The notes under the pieces: generated by a model
What the model saw: only the letters and a program-made list of their open reading frames with translations
The model's database searches: none
What the model was told of the DNA's origin: nothing
Shown here: piece by piece, positions 9,440 to 17,755 of the stretch
Numbering within the stretch: the first letter of the stretch is position 1
How the letters are laid out: each line of letters starts with the position of its first letter
Source: Persicobacter psychrovividus
GTDB taxonomy: Bacteria; Bacteroidota; Bacteroidia; Cytophagales; Cyclobacteriaceae
Direction: 5' to 3'
Assembly: GCF_036492425.1 (NCBI RefSeq)
Contig: NZ_AP025293.1
Location: 1 to 64,000 of the forward strand
Length of the DNA: 64,000 nucleotides
Translations under genes and position numbers: made by a program

Positions 9440-9672
9440 TATTTATATAGAAATTCATATTTAACCGGCGCGAGCGTCCCGCTCGTGACCACCTTCTGAA
9501 TATCAACAGTGGGTTGGTGTTTTATTTATTGTCCACAGATGACACAGATTCCCACAGATTTTGCTTATATGGAAATTTATATTTAACTGGCGCGAGCGTC
9601 CCGCTCGTGACCACCTTCTGAATATCATCAGCGGGTTGTTAGACGTTAAAAATAACGTCTCTACAGGATGGT
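9440..9672 (+). repeat. Repeat array I, last units
   Basis: GC hairpin (9467-9492), TTGTCCACA with following CACAGATT copies (9529-9560), a second GC hairpin (9589-9614) and an AGACGTTA hairpin (9641-9660). The order matches 11189-11442 in array II. Confidence 0.78.
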
Positions 9673-9721
9673 GCGCTGCACTTGATGCTATAGTTTTTTG
9701 TAGATCAAATATCAAAACAAT

Positions 9722-9751
9722 AGGGGGCTTGGCGTTTTGCCTGAGCCCCCT
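9722..9751 (-). terminator. Probable terminator of the FISUMP gene
   Basis: Arms AGGGGGCT (9722-9729) and AGCCCCCT (9744-9751) with inner GGC/GCC pairs; on the minus strand the hairpin is followed by TATTGTTTTG, only a moderate U tract. Confidence 0.45.
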
Positions 9752-9796
9752 GTTGATTTTCAGCTGAAGTGAAAGAATATTATACGCTTCATTATT

Positions 9797-10897
9797 TTAT
9801 TCTCTAATTAATCTAATACCACCAAAACCACCGGCATTACCCAAAACCCTAATAGTATTTTCTTCTGCTCTCAATGCTCTTGGGCTTGAATCAATTGCTT
9901 GAAGATGAGTTACAGACCTTTCTTTAAAAGAAACAACAAAAAGATCGGGATCTGTTCTTCCCGAACCTTTTAACCCAAGTCCGGAAGAGTTATTTCCTTC
10001 AAAAACACCTTCAAATGACCAATATTGCTCATCATCAGTTAATACATCATTGGCTATATTCGGATAATTACTTGCCCAATAACCATCTTCTTCTGCTACC
10101 CCACCTAAAGCTACCAACATTTCTCGTGCTTGATCAGCAGTTGGTATTTGCCAATCCGTTTTCTCAAGCGCCGTCATCATAGGCACAACGTCATTGTCAT
10201 AATGATAAGCATGCCCATATTCTTCTACATAATTGATTATTTCACTAAGATTGTTGTCTTCATCCTTATACACTTTTCCTTGATGTGTCGCCGTCTCCAT
10301 CTTCAAATTCTCCGCCATCCAGATTTGATCACCGATCTTCACGGTTTTGTAGATATGGTCATCGGTATATTCCCCAAAGGTACCGAGGGTCATGGTGCCG
10401 AATTTACCGATCTCAATTTGGGCTTCGGTGGTGGTTTCCTGCTCGGTGGCGTTGGCATCGGTGCTTTCCGCTACGGCACGCAAGGCAAATACTTCTAACA
10501 TTTGGTCTTTGAACAAGTCGGTGATCTCCGCAGAAATATAGTGGTCGCCTTCTTTGGTCAAGGCAATTTCTTTTTCTTCTTCGCCCATGGTCACAAACAA
10601 TTGAGGATCGTCCATTTCTGCATATTCTTTACCCTCTTCCATCTCGAAGTGCAATTCGAATTGTACCACATCGCTTTCGGTGAACAAATCGGCTTGGTCA
10701 TTATCAGCAGGATAGGTAGAACGGGCGTAATCTTCGGTCACTTCCAAGTGCAGGCTTGGGGTGATTTTTTCTACGGGCTCTTCAATTGGTGGCTCAGGAA
10801 TTGGATCTGGCTCAGTGGTTTCGCTTGAGCAGGCCACCATTAAAAGTGATGCCATGAGGAAGGCAAACAGTCGGTTGATTGAGATGATTTTCATCAA
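9797..10897 (-). CDS. FISUMP-domain lipoprotein
   Basis: 366-residue predicted outer-membrane lipoprotein. The leader ends in a lipobox (LLMVACSS, Cys23), followed by a Pro/Glu-rich linker (about 26-46). The middle (about 47-170) is acidic and unassigned. From about 175 it carries the FISUMP (Fibrobacter succinogenes major paralogous) domain, recognised by VKIGDQIWMAENLK, a later WQIPTADQAREML and the terminal GFGGIRLIRE segment. FISUMP proteins are surface or secreted proteins of unknown function, common in Bacteroidota and Fibrobacteres. The gene stands alone between two related repeat arrays (8.4-9.7 kb and 11.2-11.85 kb), so it may have moved or been copied with them. Start could be Met1 or Met2. 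Confidence 0.82.
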   Translation of the reverse strand: MMKIISINRLFAFLMASLLMVACSSETTEPDPIPEPPIEEPVEKITPSLHLEVTEDYARSTYPADNDQADLFTESDVVQFELHFEMEEGKEYAEMDDPQLFVTMGEEEKEIALTKEGDHYISAEITDLFKDQMLEVFALRAVAESTDANATEQETTTEAQIEIGKFGTMTLGTFGEYTDDHIYKTVKIGDQIWMAENLKMETATHQGKVYKDEDNNLSEIINYVEEYGHAYHYDNDVVPMMTALEKTDWQIPTADQAREMLVALGGVAEEDGYWASNYPNIANDVLTDDEQYWSFEGVFEGNNSSGLGLKGSGRTDPDLFVVSFKERSVTHLQAIDSSPRALRAEENTIRVLGNAGGFGGIRLIRE

Positions 10898-11184
10898 TAA
10901 AAGTTTAAGTTTTAAAAGTCATACTTACATCACATATCAAATCAAACCACCTTTCCCCGACACTATTATCATGCTTTTCAATATGATATAAATTGTATTC
11001 TGCATGAAGATAGTGAGGATAAATATAAATAAAGAAGTTTATCGCGGTAAAATTCCATCTATTTTACAGATCGCCCCTGCTGATGCTTGAGGAGGGTTGA
11101 ATATTCTTTTTGATGAAAAGGGCTTCCAAAAATAGGGTGGGTTATTGACGGTTTGTACTGCAATCCCTAATTACTTCGCGGTTT

Positions 11185-11456
11185 TGTATTGTCCACAGAT
11201 GCCACAGATTCCCACAGATTTTGTTTATATGGAAATTTATATTTACCTGGCGCGAGCGTCCCGCTCGTGACCACTATCTGAAAATCATCAGTGGGTTGGT
11301 GTTTTGTTTTTTGTCCACAGATGACACAGATTTCCACAGATTTTGCTTATATGGAAATTTATATTTACCTGGCGCGAGCGTCCCGCTCGTGACCACCTTC
11401 TGAATATCATCAGTGGGTTGTTAGACGTTAAAAATAACGTCTCTACGGGGTGGTGT
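11185..11456 (+). repeat. Repeat array II, DnaA-box-like motifs and hairpins
   Basis: TTGTCCACA (11189), GC hairpin (11249-11274), TTGTCCACA (11311), GC hairpin (11371-11396) and AGACGTTA hairpin (11423-11442), in the same order and orientation as 9440-9672. Confidence 0.78.
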
Positions 11457-11515
11457 GCTGTGCTTGTGATATTGACGGTTTGTAGTGCAGGCTCTAATTA
11501 TTGCGCGGTTTGGTA

Positions 11516-11717
11516 TTGTCCACAGATGACACAGATTTTGTTTATATGGAAATTAATATTACGCCCTTTCTGAGGGCTGTTTTTTGTGGATTATTTTCCG
11601 GATTATTCTCCACGGGTTTTCACCCGAGGCTAATGAAAATGTACCTTCGGCACATCAGCCCTGAAGGGACTTTTTGGTATAGCCATGGAATTCATTCTAT
11701 GGTAAAAATAGGCGAGA
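11516..11717 (+). repeat. Diverged third copy of the multi-hairpin unit
   Basis: TTGTCCACA at 11516, then from ATTACGCC at 11558 a sequence clearly related to 8683-8850 (TGTACCTTCGGCACA, CCTGAAGGGACTTTTT and CATGGAATTCATTCTATGG are shared) but diverged in the first hairpin and lacking the last two. Confidence 0.7.
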
Positions 11718-11844
11718 GCAAATTTATTTGGTGTCATAAATTGTGAACATAGTTGTGCCACAGCCCGAGGCTAATGAAAGTGTACCTTCGGCACAATAAG
11801 CCCTGAAGGGGGCTTCTCCAATAGCCTCGGGTGAAAACCCGTGG
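11610..11844. repeat. Element bounded by 23-bp perfect inverted repeats
   Basis: Bases 11610-11632 (CCACGGGTTTTCACCCGAGG and three more bases) are the exact reverse complement of 11822-11844. Each arm is itself a hairpin (CGGGT/ACCCG). The 189-bp interior holds two versions of the TGTACCTTCGGCACA motif. The form resembles a miniature inverted-repeat element, but no clear target duplication is visible. Confidence 0.6.
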
Positions 11845-11968
11845 AACAAATAAGAGTGGTAAAAGATTATTCGGCCATCGAAATGTAAAATGGAGTTGTG
11901 CGACAGCCCCTTAGGGGGTGTTTGAAAAATTAGCCGGATTTCGCCGTCAATTTTTTTAAAGTTCGCGC

Positions 11969-12703
11969 TTACTTTTTCAGGTTACCTTTATTAAATACAT
12001 GCTCGGGAATGGGGACATCGCACTGTAATTTATTGGTGATAAAATCGGTGCCTTTGCCTTCCTTCAGGGCGTCCTTATAGTTCATTTTCATGGGGAAATA
12101 TTTATTGCCCACCTGCTGAATATCCGAAAAAGCGATGGTTTTGAGCAATTGTCCACTTTTGGCATAAAGGTCCTCTTTCAGGGGTACAAAATAGGCCTGA
12201 TCTACCCACAGGTGCATTTTCTGGTAGGTGAGGTCGTCGTACTTTGCCAGCAATTCAATCAGCCATGATTTTCGGCCATCAATTTCTTCCTCTTTAATAA
12301 TTTTGCTTTCGTAAGCTTCGGCGAGCTTCCGTTCCTGCATCATGTCTTCATAGGATACATCCGAGCCCATCAACGACTGCCTGAGCATGTGGCCAGAAAT
12401 CTGAATAATGCGGTCGGTGGAGGGCGAGTAAATCCACAGGCGGTCTTTCAGCTTGAGCATCTTCGTCCCTTTTTCCCTTGCAGGCGAAAGGTACTCCGAG
12501 TAGGATTCATCCTCGCCCCGACTGTAGCTCAGCGAGGTGATGGTTCGGTCGCGGCGTTTGCCATAAATGACCATGCTTGATTCTGAAATTTTGGTGGAGG
12601 TGAACATGTTGCTGTCCACTTTTTTGATGATCTCCACCGCAGAGGGTGCCTGCGCGAGCACGCTTGTAGCCCAAAAACAGGCGATAAAAAGTATGTATTT
12701 CAT
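11969..12703 (-). CDS. LolA-like outer-membrane lipoprotein-sorting protein
   Basis: 244 residues with a signal peptide (ends VLAQ, about residue 18). The mature part matches the LolA-like fold annotated as outer-membrane lipoprotein-sorting protein (PF17131): alternating beta strands such as MLKLKDRLWIYSP, MHLWVDQAYFVPLKEDLY and YFPMKMNYKD. It would act in the periplasm, carrying or accepting a hydrophobic ligand. It is the last gene of a leftward operon, 13 bases after two FtsX-type permeases and their ATPase. The context suggests a dedicated LolCDE/LolA-type pathway distinct from the housekeeping one; this is inference. Confidence 0.82.
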   Translation of the reverse strand: MKYILFIACFWATSVLAQAPSAVEIIKKVDSNMFTSTKISESSMVIYGKRRDRTITSLSYSRGEDESYSEYLSPAREKGTKMLKLKDRLWIYSPSTDRIIQISGHMLRQSLMGSDVSYEDMMQERKLAEAYESKIIKEEEIDGRKSWLIELLAKYDDLTYQKMHLWVDQAYFVPLKEDLYAKSGQLLKTIAFSDIQQVGNKYFPMKMNYKDALKEGKGTDFITNKLQCDVPIPEHVFNKGNLKK

Positions 12704-12716
12704 GATTGATGATCGG

Positions 12717-13994
12717 TTAAACGCCTAATTCATTGAATAATTGAGAGGTCTGTCTTTTGAAGATGCCACGCCCCGACAATACCGCGCCGAGGAATGTAGC
12801 GCATACGCCAGGAATAAACCCGACATAAAACAAGCTTGGGGTAATTTCTGCCCGAATAACATTGGAGATCATCAGGTTGGTGCTTGAGGCATTGGTGGTG
12901 TAAGCGGTGGTATCGATCCCCACTTCCTGCAAATAATAAACCACCGCAAGGCCGAGCACGGTGCCCAGCAATGAGCCCACAAAGCCCACCATAAACGATT
13001 CACTGAGCAAACTCTTGTAGATGCTCTTTTTGCTTTCCCCAAGGGCGATACGGATGCCAAATTCCTGGTAGCGGCGAAGCCCTCCGAGAAGGCCCGTGTT
13101 CCAGAGGACAATCGACATGGCAATGATGAAGAGAATATTGATGCCACTGCCGTATTCTTCCGCCATGCTGATGAGCTTCTGGAGGTTGTTTTGCTCTCCG
13201 AGGGTCATCATGATCGGCGCATACTCATCGGCAGGGTCCACCTGCGCATTGAACTGATCCCTGACCTGTTCGGTCATTTCACGGTTATAAATATCGTTTG
13301 GCAGGTAGCCGAAAATCTCTGGGGAAGCATCCCGCATGTCAAGGATTTGCTGTGCATCCTTCAGGTCGATAATGAAAGTCTGATTATCCAGCGACACGGT
13401 ACCAAAAGAGATGGTGCCTGCCACGGTCAGGTTCTGAAAGCTCATCGCCCCGTCCATTGTTGCACCAAAAAAGGTTACCTGATCTCCAATTTTCAGCTGA
13501 AGGCGCGCCATCAGACCATCGCCCATCAGAATCTCAAAAGGCTTGGTGGGGTAGTGCCCTTCCACGATAGAGGAGGCAATGTTCAGCCGTTCGGCATCAT
13601 GACTTCCCTTGCGGAGATCGAGGGCCATCGCATTGCCTGTTCCTTGCGCACGGGTCTGCCCCTGGGCATCGGGAACATCAAGCATCCCCCCAAAATTAAT
13701 CCTCGGAACAAAGTCCATATCAGGAAATTGCTGATGTAACTTGTCGAGGGTTTCCTGCAGGTCTAAAATCGATAAATCAATCGGTTTCTGACTGATTTCC
13801 TGCTGATAGGCTTTGGTGACCACTTTCACGTGGCCTGTGGAAAATCGGGCACTCTGGCTGATCATCCCGCCCATAGCCCCAACAATATAGCCACTGAAAA
13901 CCACCGAAAGGATGACGCCCAGTGCCACGACAATCACAGGAAGTAAGCTCCTGCTTTTATCTCTTATGAGTCCTTTGAATAAAAACTTGATCAT
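12717..13994 (-). CDS. ABC transporter permease, FtsX/LolE type
   Basis: 425-residue permease: one N-terminal TM (about 17-38), a large periplasmic MacB_PCD-like domain (about 40-270), then three TM segments of the FtsX domain (about 280-305, 330-360 and 385-410) with the cytoplasmic motif FGIRIALGESKKSIYKSLL. This is the mechanotransmission layout of LolC/LolE and MacB. Its ATG overlaps the stop of the upstream permease gene (ATGA, 13991-13994), indicating translational coupling and a heterodimeric pair of permeases. Confidence 0.88.
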   Translation of the reverse strand: MIKFLFKGLIRDKSRSLLPVIVVALGVILSVVFSGYIVGAMGGMISQSARFSTGHVKVVTKAYQQEISQKPIDLSILDLQETLDKLHQQFPDMDFVPRINFGGMLDVPDAQGQTRAQGTGNAMALDLRKGSHDAERLNIASSIVEGHYPTKPFEILMGDGLMARLQLKIGDQVTFFGATMDGAMSFQNLTVAGTISFGTVSLDNQTFIIDLKDAQQILDMRDASPEIFGYLPNDIYNREMTEQVRDQFNAQVDPADEYAPIMMTLGEQNNLQKLISMAEEYGSGINILFIIAMSIVLWNTGLLGGLRRYQEFGIRIALGESKKSIYKSLLSESFMVGFVGSLLGTVLGLAVVYYLQEVGIDTTAYTTNASSTNLMISNVIRAEITPSLFYVGFIPGVCATFLGAVLSGRGIFKRQTSQLFNELGV

Positions 13995-15169
13995 GATTTT
14001 TTTCCTTTAAGTGCATCAACAGGGTTCATGGTAGCGATTTTCCTTACGGGCAAATAGCTTACAATGCAGGCCAGCCCCACCACCACAAGGAAGGTGGTCA
14101 ATAGCAGGCTTGCCGAAACATACGGATAGACCTTTTCGCCCATGGTAATGCCCATCTCGTAGGTCATTTCTTCTTTCCCGAAGGCAATCCCTTCCTTGGC
14201 GAAATACTGAAAAATAGGGTAGCTGTACAGGCTTCCCACGATACAGGCCAAAACGGCATACATGATCCCTTCGAGGGTAAATAGGGCCGTAACCCGCTTT
14301 CGGGTAAAGCCAAGGGCGATATACGTACCGATTTCTTTTTGTCTTTTAAAGACGGAAAATACCTGTGCGTCGAAAATGGCAATCAGGGCAATGGCCAGTA
14401 AAATGATATAGCTGAAAGCGGAGGTGCTTTTTTCCTGCTCAATCATCTGGTAAGTGTCTGCCAGCAGTTCGTCCTGAGATTTATAATGCCATTTTTGGTC
14501 GGTTTCGGGCTGATACTGCGCATTGGCCACCTGGTAGGTCGCGTGGTTTTGCAGCCCCGTAAGCGTCCACAGTTTACGGATCGGCACCCAAATTTGGCCG
14601 ATATCCACTGTGGGTACGTCGGTATCAAATATTCCTGCAATGGTAATGTACTGGGCATCGAAAGCCCCATTTTTATCTTTCCAGCGCATCAGCATGCGGT
14701 CGCCAACTTTAAGGTTGTTGGTGTTGGCCATATACCGCCCGATGAGTGCGGGGATGTTGGCATCGCTTTTTGCCAGCACCTCAGTAGGAATGCTCAAGGT
14801 TTGCTGTTGCACATCAATACCCTTGATAACCACTGGAAGCATCCGCTGCTTGGGGTAAATATTCCCCTGCTGTAATAGTATCGGCGTAAGGTTGGGGTTG
14901 GGCGTAAGTGGGCCATGCCCCTGCTGAAGGCTGAAGGGGTCCTGCGGGTCGTATTTCGGGTGAACCACCTGCCCGTGCCCAAATGCCCAGGCGATATTTT
15001 CCCCGACGGCCTGCTGTTGCCAGCCATCCATAATACCGTTGAGCAATAAAATGACCACAAAGGCGAAGGAGAGGATCCCGACATTCAGCCAGGTACGTAA
15101 GCCTGCGCCTATGATATTGCGATAGGCGAGCTTGATGTTGAGCGAAAATTGATCAAACAGGTTTTGCAT
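13991..15169 (-). CDS. ABC transporter permease, FtsX/LolC type
   Basis: 392-residue partner permease with the same one-plus-three TM layout, a periplasmic domain between, and a QKEIGTYIALGFTRKRV coupling helix before the last TMs. I chose ATG 15169 ([15 protein letters not shown]), which overlaps the ATPase gene by 17 bases; an in-frame ATG at 15211 would force a 59-base overlap and add a charged, non-conserved tail. It probably pairs with the permease at 12717-13994 and the ATPase upstream to form a four-TM-per-subunit type VII ABC system. Confidence 0.87.
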   Translation of the reverse strand: MQNLFDQFSLNIKLAYRNIIGAGLRTWLNVGILSFAFVVILLLNGIMDGWQQQAVGENIAWAFGHGQVVHPKYDPQDPFSLQQGHGPLTPNPNLTPILLQQGNIYPKQRMLPVVIKGIDVQQQTLSIPTEVLAKSDANIPALIGRYMANTNNLKVGDRMLMRWKDKNGAFDAQYITIAGIFDTDVPTVDIGQIWVPIRKLWTLTGLQNHATYQVANAQYQPETDQKWHYKSQDELLADTYQMIEQEKSTSAFSYIILLAIALIAIFDAQVFSVFKRQKEIGTYIALGFTRKRVTALFTLEGIMYAVLACIVGSLYSYPIFQYFAKEGIAFGKEEMTYEMGITMGEKVYPYVSASLLLTTFLVVVGLACIVSYLPVRKIATMNPVDALKGKKS

Positions 15170-15869
15170 CGGCTTCTTTGATTTCGTCTTTGATGATCGT
15201 TCCATCTTCAAGCTGTATCACCCGCTCAAGGTATTGAATCACCTTGCTGTCGTGGGAGGAAAACAGGAATGTGATGCCCAGCTCCCGATTGAGCTTGCGC
15301 AAAATTTCCATGATGTTGTAGGCATTGGCGGAATCCAGGTTGGCCGTAGGCTCATCGGCAAGCACAATGGCGGGTTTCTTGACAATCGACCGGGCTATGG
15401 CTACCCGCTGCGCTTCCCCCCCAGAAATCTGGGCAGGTTTTTTTTGTGCTTTATCGGCCAGCCCCACCCATTCAAGGGCTTCCATGACCATCCGTTTTCG
15501 TGTTTTGGAAGAGATCTTCTGAAGCAAGAGCGGAAATTCTACATTTTCATAAATGGTATAGATGGGCAACAGGTTGTAGCTCTGAAAGATGAAGCCGATC
15601 AGTTGATTGCGCAGGTCGGCGGTTTGCTGATCATTTTTTTCCGAAAGCTTTTCGTCTTCCAGGTACACCTCCCCACTGGTGGGTAAATCAAGGGCGCCAA
15701 TAAGGTTGAGCAGGGTGGTTTTCCCTGAACCGCTTGGGCCAATGAGTCCAGCGAATTCGCCTTTTTCAATTTCAAGATGGATATTTTTCAGTGCCTCGAA
15801 GGAAGTGTCGCCTACGGGGAATACTTTTCCGACGCCCTGTACTGAGATTAAAAATTTGTTCTTCTCCAT
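15153..15869 (-). CDS. ABC transporter ATPase, LolD/MacB type
   Basis: 238-residue nucleotide-binding subunit with Walker A GPSGSGKT (44-51), a Q-loop (IFQSYNLLP), signature [12 protein letters not shown], Walker [13 protein letters not shown] and an H-loop (FSSHD). It powers the two FtsX-type permeases encoded immediately downstream. LolD/MacB-type ATPases move substrates from the inner membrane or periplasm outward rather than importing. The gene lies 11 bases downstream of the outer-membrane barrel gene in one operon. Confidence 0.92.
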   Translation of the reverse strand: MEKNKFLISVQGVGKVFPVGDTSFEALKNIHLEIEKGEFAGLIGPSGSGKTTLLNLIGALDLPTSGEVYLEDEKLSEKNDQQTADLRNQLIGFIFQSYNLLPIYTIYENVEFPLLLQKISSKTRKRMVMEALEWVGLADKAQKKPAQISGGEAQRVAIARSIVKKPAIVLADEPTANLDSANAYNIMEILRKLNRELGITFLFSSHDSKVIQYLERVIQLEDGTIIKDEIKEADAKPV

Positions 15870-15880
15870 AAAAGTTGAAT

Positions 15881-17017
15881 TTAGTGATTATAAACAAGCA
15901 TCAGTCGAGCACCCCATCCTGCCGACATCTGATTGAAGTCGTTGGTGGGAATATTGCTGCGGACGTCAGGATTATAGTAAACCATCATGTAGGCCGATAG
16001 CCTACGGAAGTTATGTTGAAAGTTCATGAAATAGGCCGTTTGCTGACTTTCCCAAAGGTGATAGACCATAAAGGAAATATTGTCGTCGAATGTCAGGGGG
16101 TAGTTGGTTTGCAGGGCGGTGGTATTCATGATTTCCCGAGGGCCGCCAAAGGTTGGGTCTTGCGCATAGGCAGAAAGCAAATGCTCGCCGCCAACATAGA
16201 GGCCATTGCCAATGCCGAGGGTGTAATCAAGGCCGACATCGAGGAGCCCCTGATTTTTGAAGGGTGCCAGTTCCTCCTGCACAAAATCGCTTTGGGTGTA
16301 GGTGGCCTCGAACCACAAACCGATGCCGAGGTCCCATTTTCCATCGAGGCCAATTTTATTCTCAGGCCCCTGAATGAGGTTGTTTTCCTGAAGTTCATCG
16401 TCGTAGAGACTTTTATGATGAAAGCTGACCGCCAGTTCCCCTTTGGCGGTCGGGTACTGAAATCGGCCACCATATTCTGGGGCTTTTCGGTCGGTTTTAA
16501 ACAGGTCGGTGCCACGGCGGTTTTCATTGCCATAAAGGCCCCAAAGCCAGATATTGGCGTTGTTCTGAAAATAATATCTTCCCAAAAGTGCATACACCCC
16601 ATCCGTTAATCCGAGGGGATCACGGGGGTCGATGCCATTGAACCATTGCATTGGCCGCAACATACTCGAAGAACCAAAATCAATCTTTTGCAAACCCAGT
16701 CGGATTTCAAGATTATCATGGGAATAGCGCGCCCAGAATCGGTAGGGGCTGACTTGTCCTTCGTAATAGGGGCGCTCTCCCACGTATTTCATGGAGCCGT
16801 AAATATTGGCAGAAACATTGATCGTGAAAGCCGAAGCACTATCCAGCATATGCCGATATTCCAGCTCAGGCAAGTAGCGTGCGCCACTCCAAAGCTGATG
16901 ATCTTCTTTGGGCGTATAATTGGTGAAACCCATGGCCATACCATTGAAATTCAGCTCTTGGGCCTGGGCGCTCAAGCTGAATAGCAACAGGATAAAGACG
17001 GTATAGGTGATTTTCAT
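15881..17017 (-). CDS. Outer-membrane beta-barrel protein, unassigned family
   Basis: 378 residues with a signal peptide (ends SAQAQE, about residue 20). The rest has the alternating aromatic pattern of a beta-barrel (EYRHML, FWARYSHDNLEIRLGLQKIDFGSS, ANIWLWGLYGNENRR, LWFEATYTQSDF) and ends with an aromatic-rich strand and GARLMLVYNH. A porin-like or exporter-associated role is plausible; I do not recognise a named family. Its place between the TetR gene and the ABC genes, with gaps of only 9 and 11 bases, suggests that it is the outer-membrane station of the same transport system. Confidence 0.72.
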   Translation of the reverse strand: MKITYTVFILLLFSLSAQAQELNFNGMAMGFTNYTPKEDHQLWSGARYLPELEYRHMLDSASAFTINVSANIYGSMKYVGERPYYEGQVSPYRFWARYSHDNLEIRLGLQKIDFGSSSMLRPMQWFNGIDPRDPLGLTDGVYALLGRYYFQNNANIWLWGLYGNENRRGTDLFKTDRKAPEYGGRFQYPTAKGELAVSFHHKSLYDDELQENNLIQGPENKIGLDGKWDLGIGLWFEATYTQSDFVQEELAPFKNQGLLDVGLDYTLGIGNGLYVGGEHLLSAYAQDPTFGGPREIMNTTALQTNYPLTFDDNISFMVYHLWESQQTAYFMNFQHNFRRLSAYMMVYYNPDVRSNIPTNDFNQMSAGWGARLMLVYNH

Positions 17018-17026
17018 GATGATGGA

Positions 17027-17590
17027 TTATTTTTGACCACCAGCAATTCCGAAAAATAAAAACTCGGTAGTCGCTTTGGTCATCTGTTGGATGTCGGTAA
17101 AAAGTTGTTGGTAGGCGGGGTCGTCAGCAAGTTTCGATATATACTGTATCAGGTAAATGATCTGATGGGGATTGAAATCCTCTTTAATGGCCCCTTCCTG
17201 CTTACCCTTTTCCAGGTCTTCAATAAATTGCTGATATTGTTTTTGGCTGTGCTGCTGAATTATTGGGGCTATTTGCGCATTCTTCATGACCTCCTCATAA
17301 AAGAGGCTGCTCAGCCCTTCGGTTTTTTGCATTTTAAGAAGAAGAATTTGTTCTAACTTCTCTCCGAAGGGGATGTCTTCCGTCATGACTTGAAGGTATT
17401 CCGCAAAGCTGCTTTCGAGAATATCTTCCATCACCGCACGGGCAAGATCTTCCTTGTCTTTAAAGAGGCGGTAGAAGGTCATTTTACTGACCCCTGCATC
17501 TTCATAAATACTTTTGATGCTTGGTTTTTGCATGCCCTGACGATAAAATATAGCCTGGGCAGCAATCAGAATTTTATCTTTAGCCTTCAT
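17027..17590 (-). CDS. TetR/AcrR-family transcriptional regulator
   Basis: 187-residue regulator with an N-terminal helix-turn-helix (about 8-52; SIKSIYEDAGVSKMTFYRLFKDKEDL, given here as two adjoining short motifs SIKSIYEDAGVSK and MTFYRLFKDKEDL) typical of TetR, and an all-helical ligand-binding C-terminal region. It is the first gene of the leftward barrel/ABC/LolA-like operon, so autoregulation of that operon is likely. The ligand is unknown. The divergent region 17591-17755 separates it from an unrelated rightward gene. Confidence 0.9.
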   Translation of the reverse strand: MKAKDKILIAAQAIFYRQGMQKPSIKSIYEDAGVSKMTFYRLFKDKEDLARAVMEDILESSFAEYLQVMTEDIPFGEKLEQILLLKMQKTEGLSSLFYEEVMKNAQIAPIIQQHSQKQYQQFIEDLEKGKQEGAIKEDFNPHQIIYLIQYISKLADDPAYQQLFTDIQQMTKATTEFLFFGIAGGQK

Positions 17591-17712
17591 ATTAGCACTT
17601 AATTATGTGACCAATGTAGGTAAAAAATTAATAAAAGGTAACATTTTGAGCCGAATTTTTCTTTTTATGAAATCTTTATCCTTTTTCATTACATGGCGTT
17701 TAATAGGAGGAA

Positions 17713-17730
17713 GCTGATCGGTTGATCAGC
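17713..17730. promoter_or_regulatory. 7-bp inverted repeat upstream of 17756
   Basis: GCTGATC-ggtt-GATCAGC, 25 bases before the ATG at 17756 and in the region shared with the TetR gene. It could be an operator or a leader hairpin; nothing here decides between them. Confidence 0.35.
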
Positions 17731-17755
17731 ATATTGATAACCTAATGACGGAATT

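Noticed and set aside
8491-11746. Short open frames in the repeat arrays encoding peptides such as WKFIFTWRERPARDH
   Set aside because: They are translations of the hairpin repeat, recur wherever the repeat occurs, lack proper starts and would be annotation artefacts.
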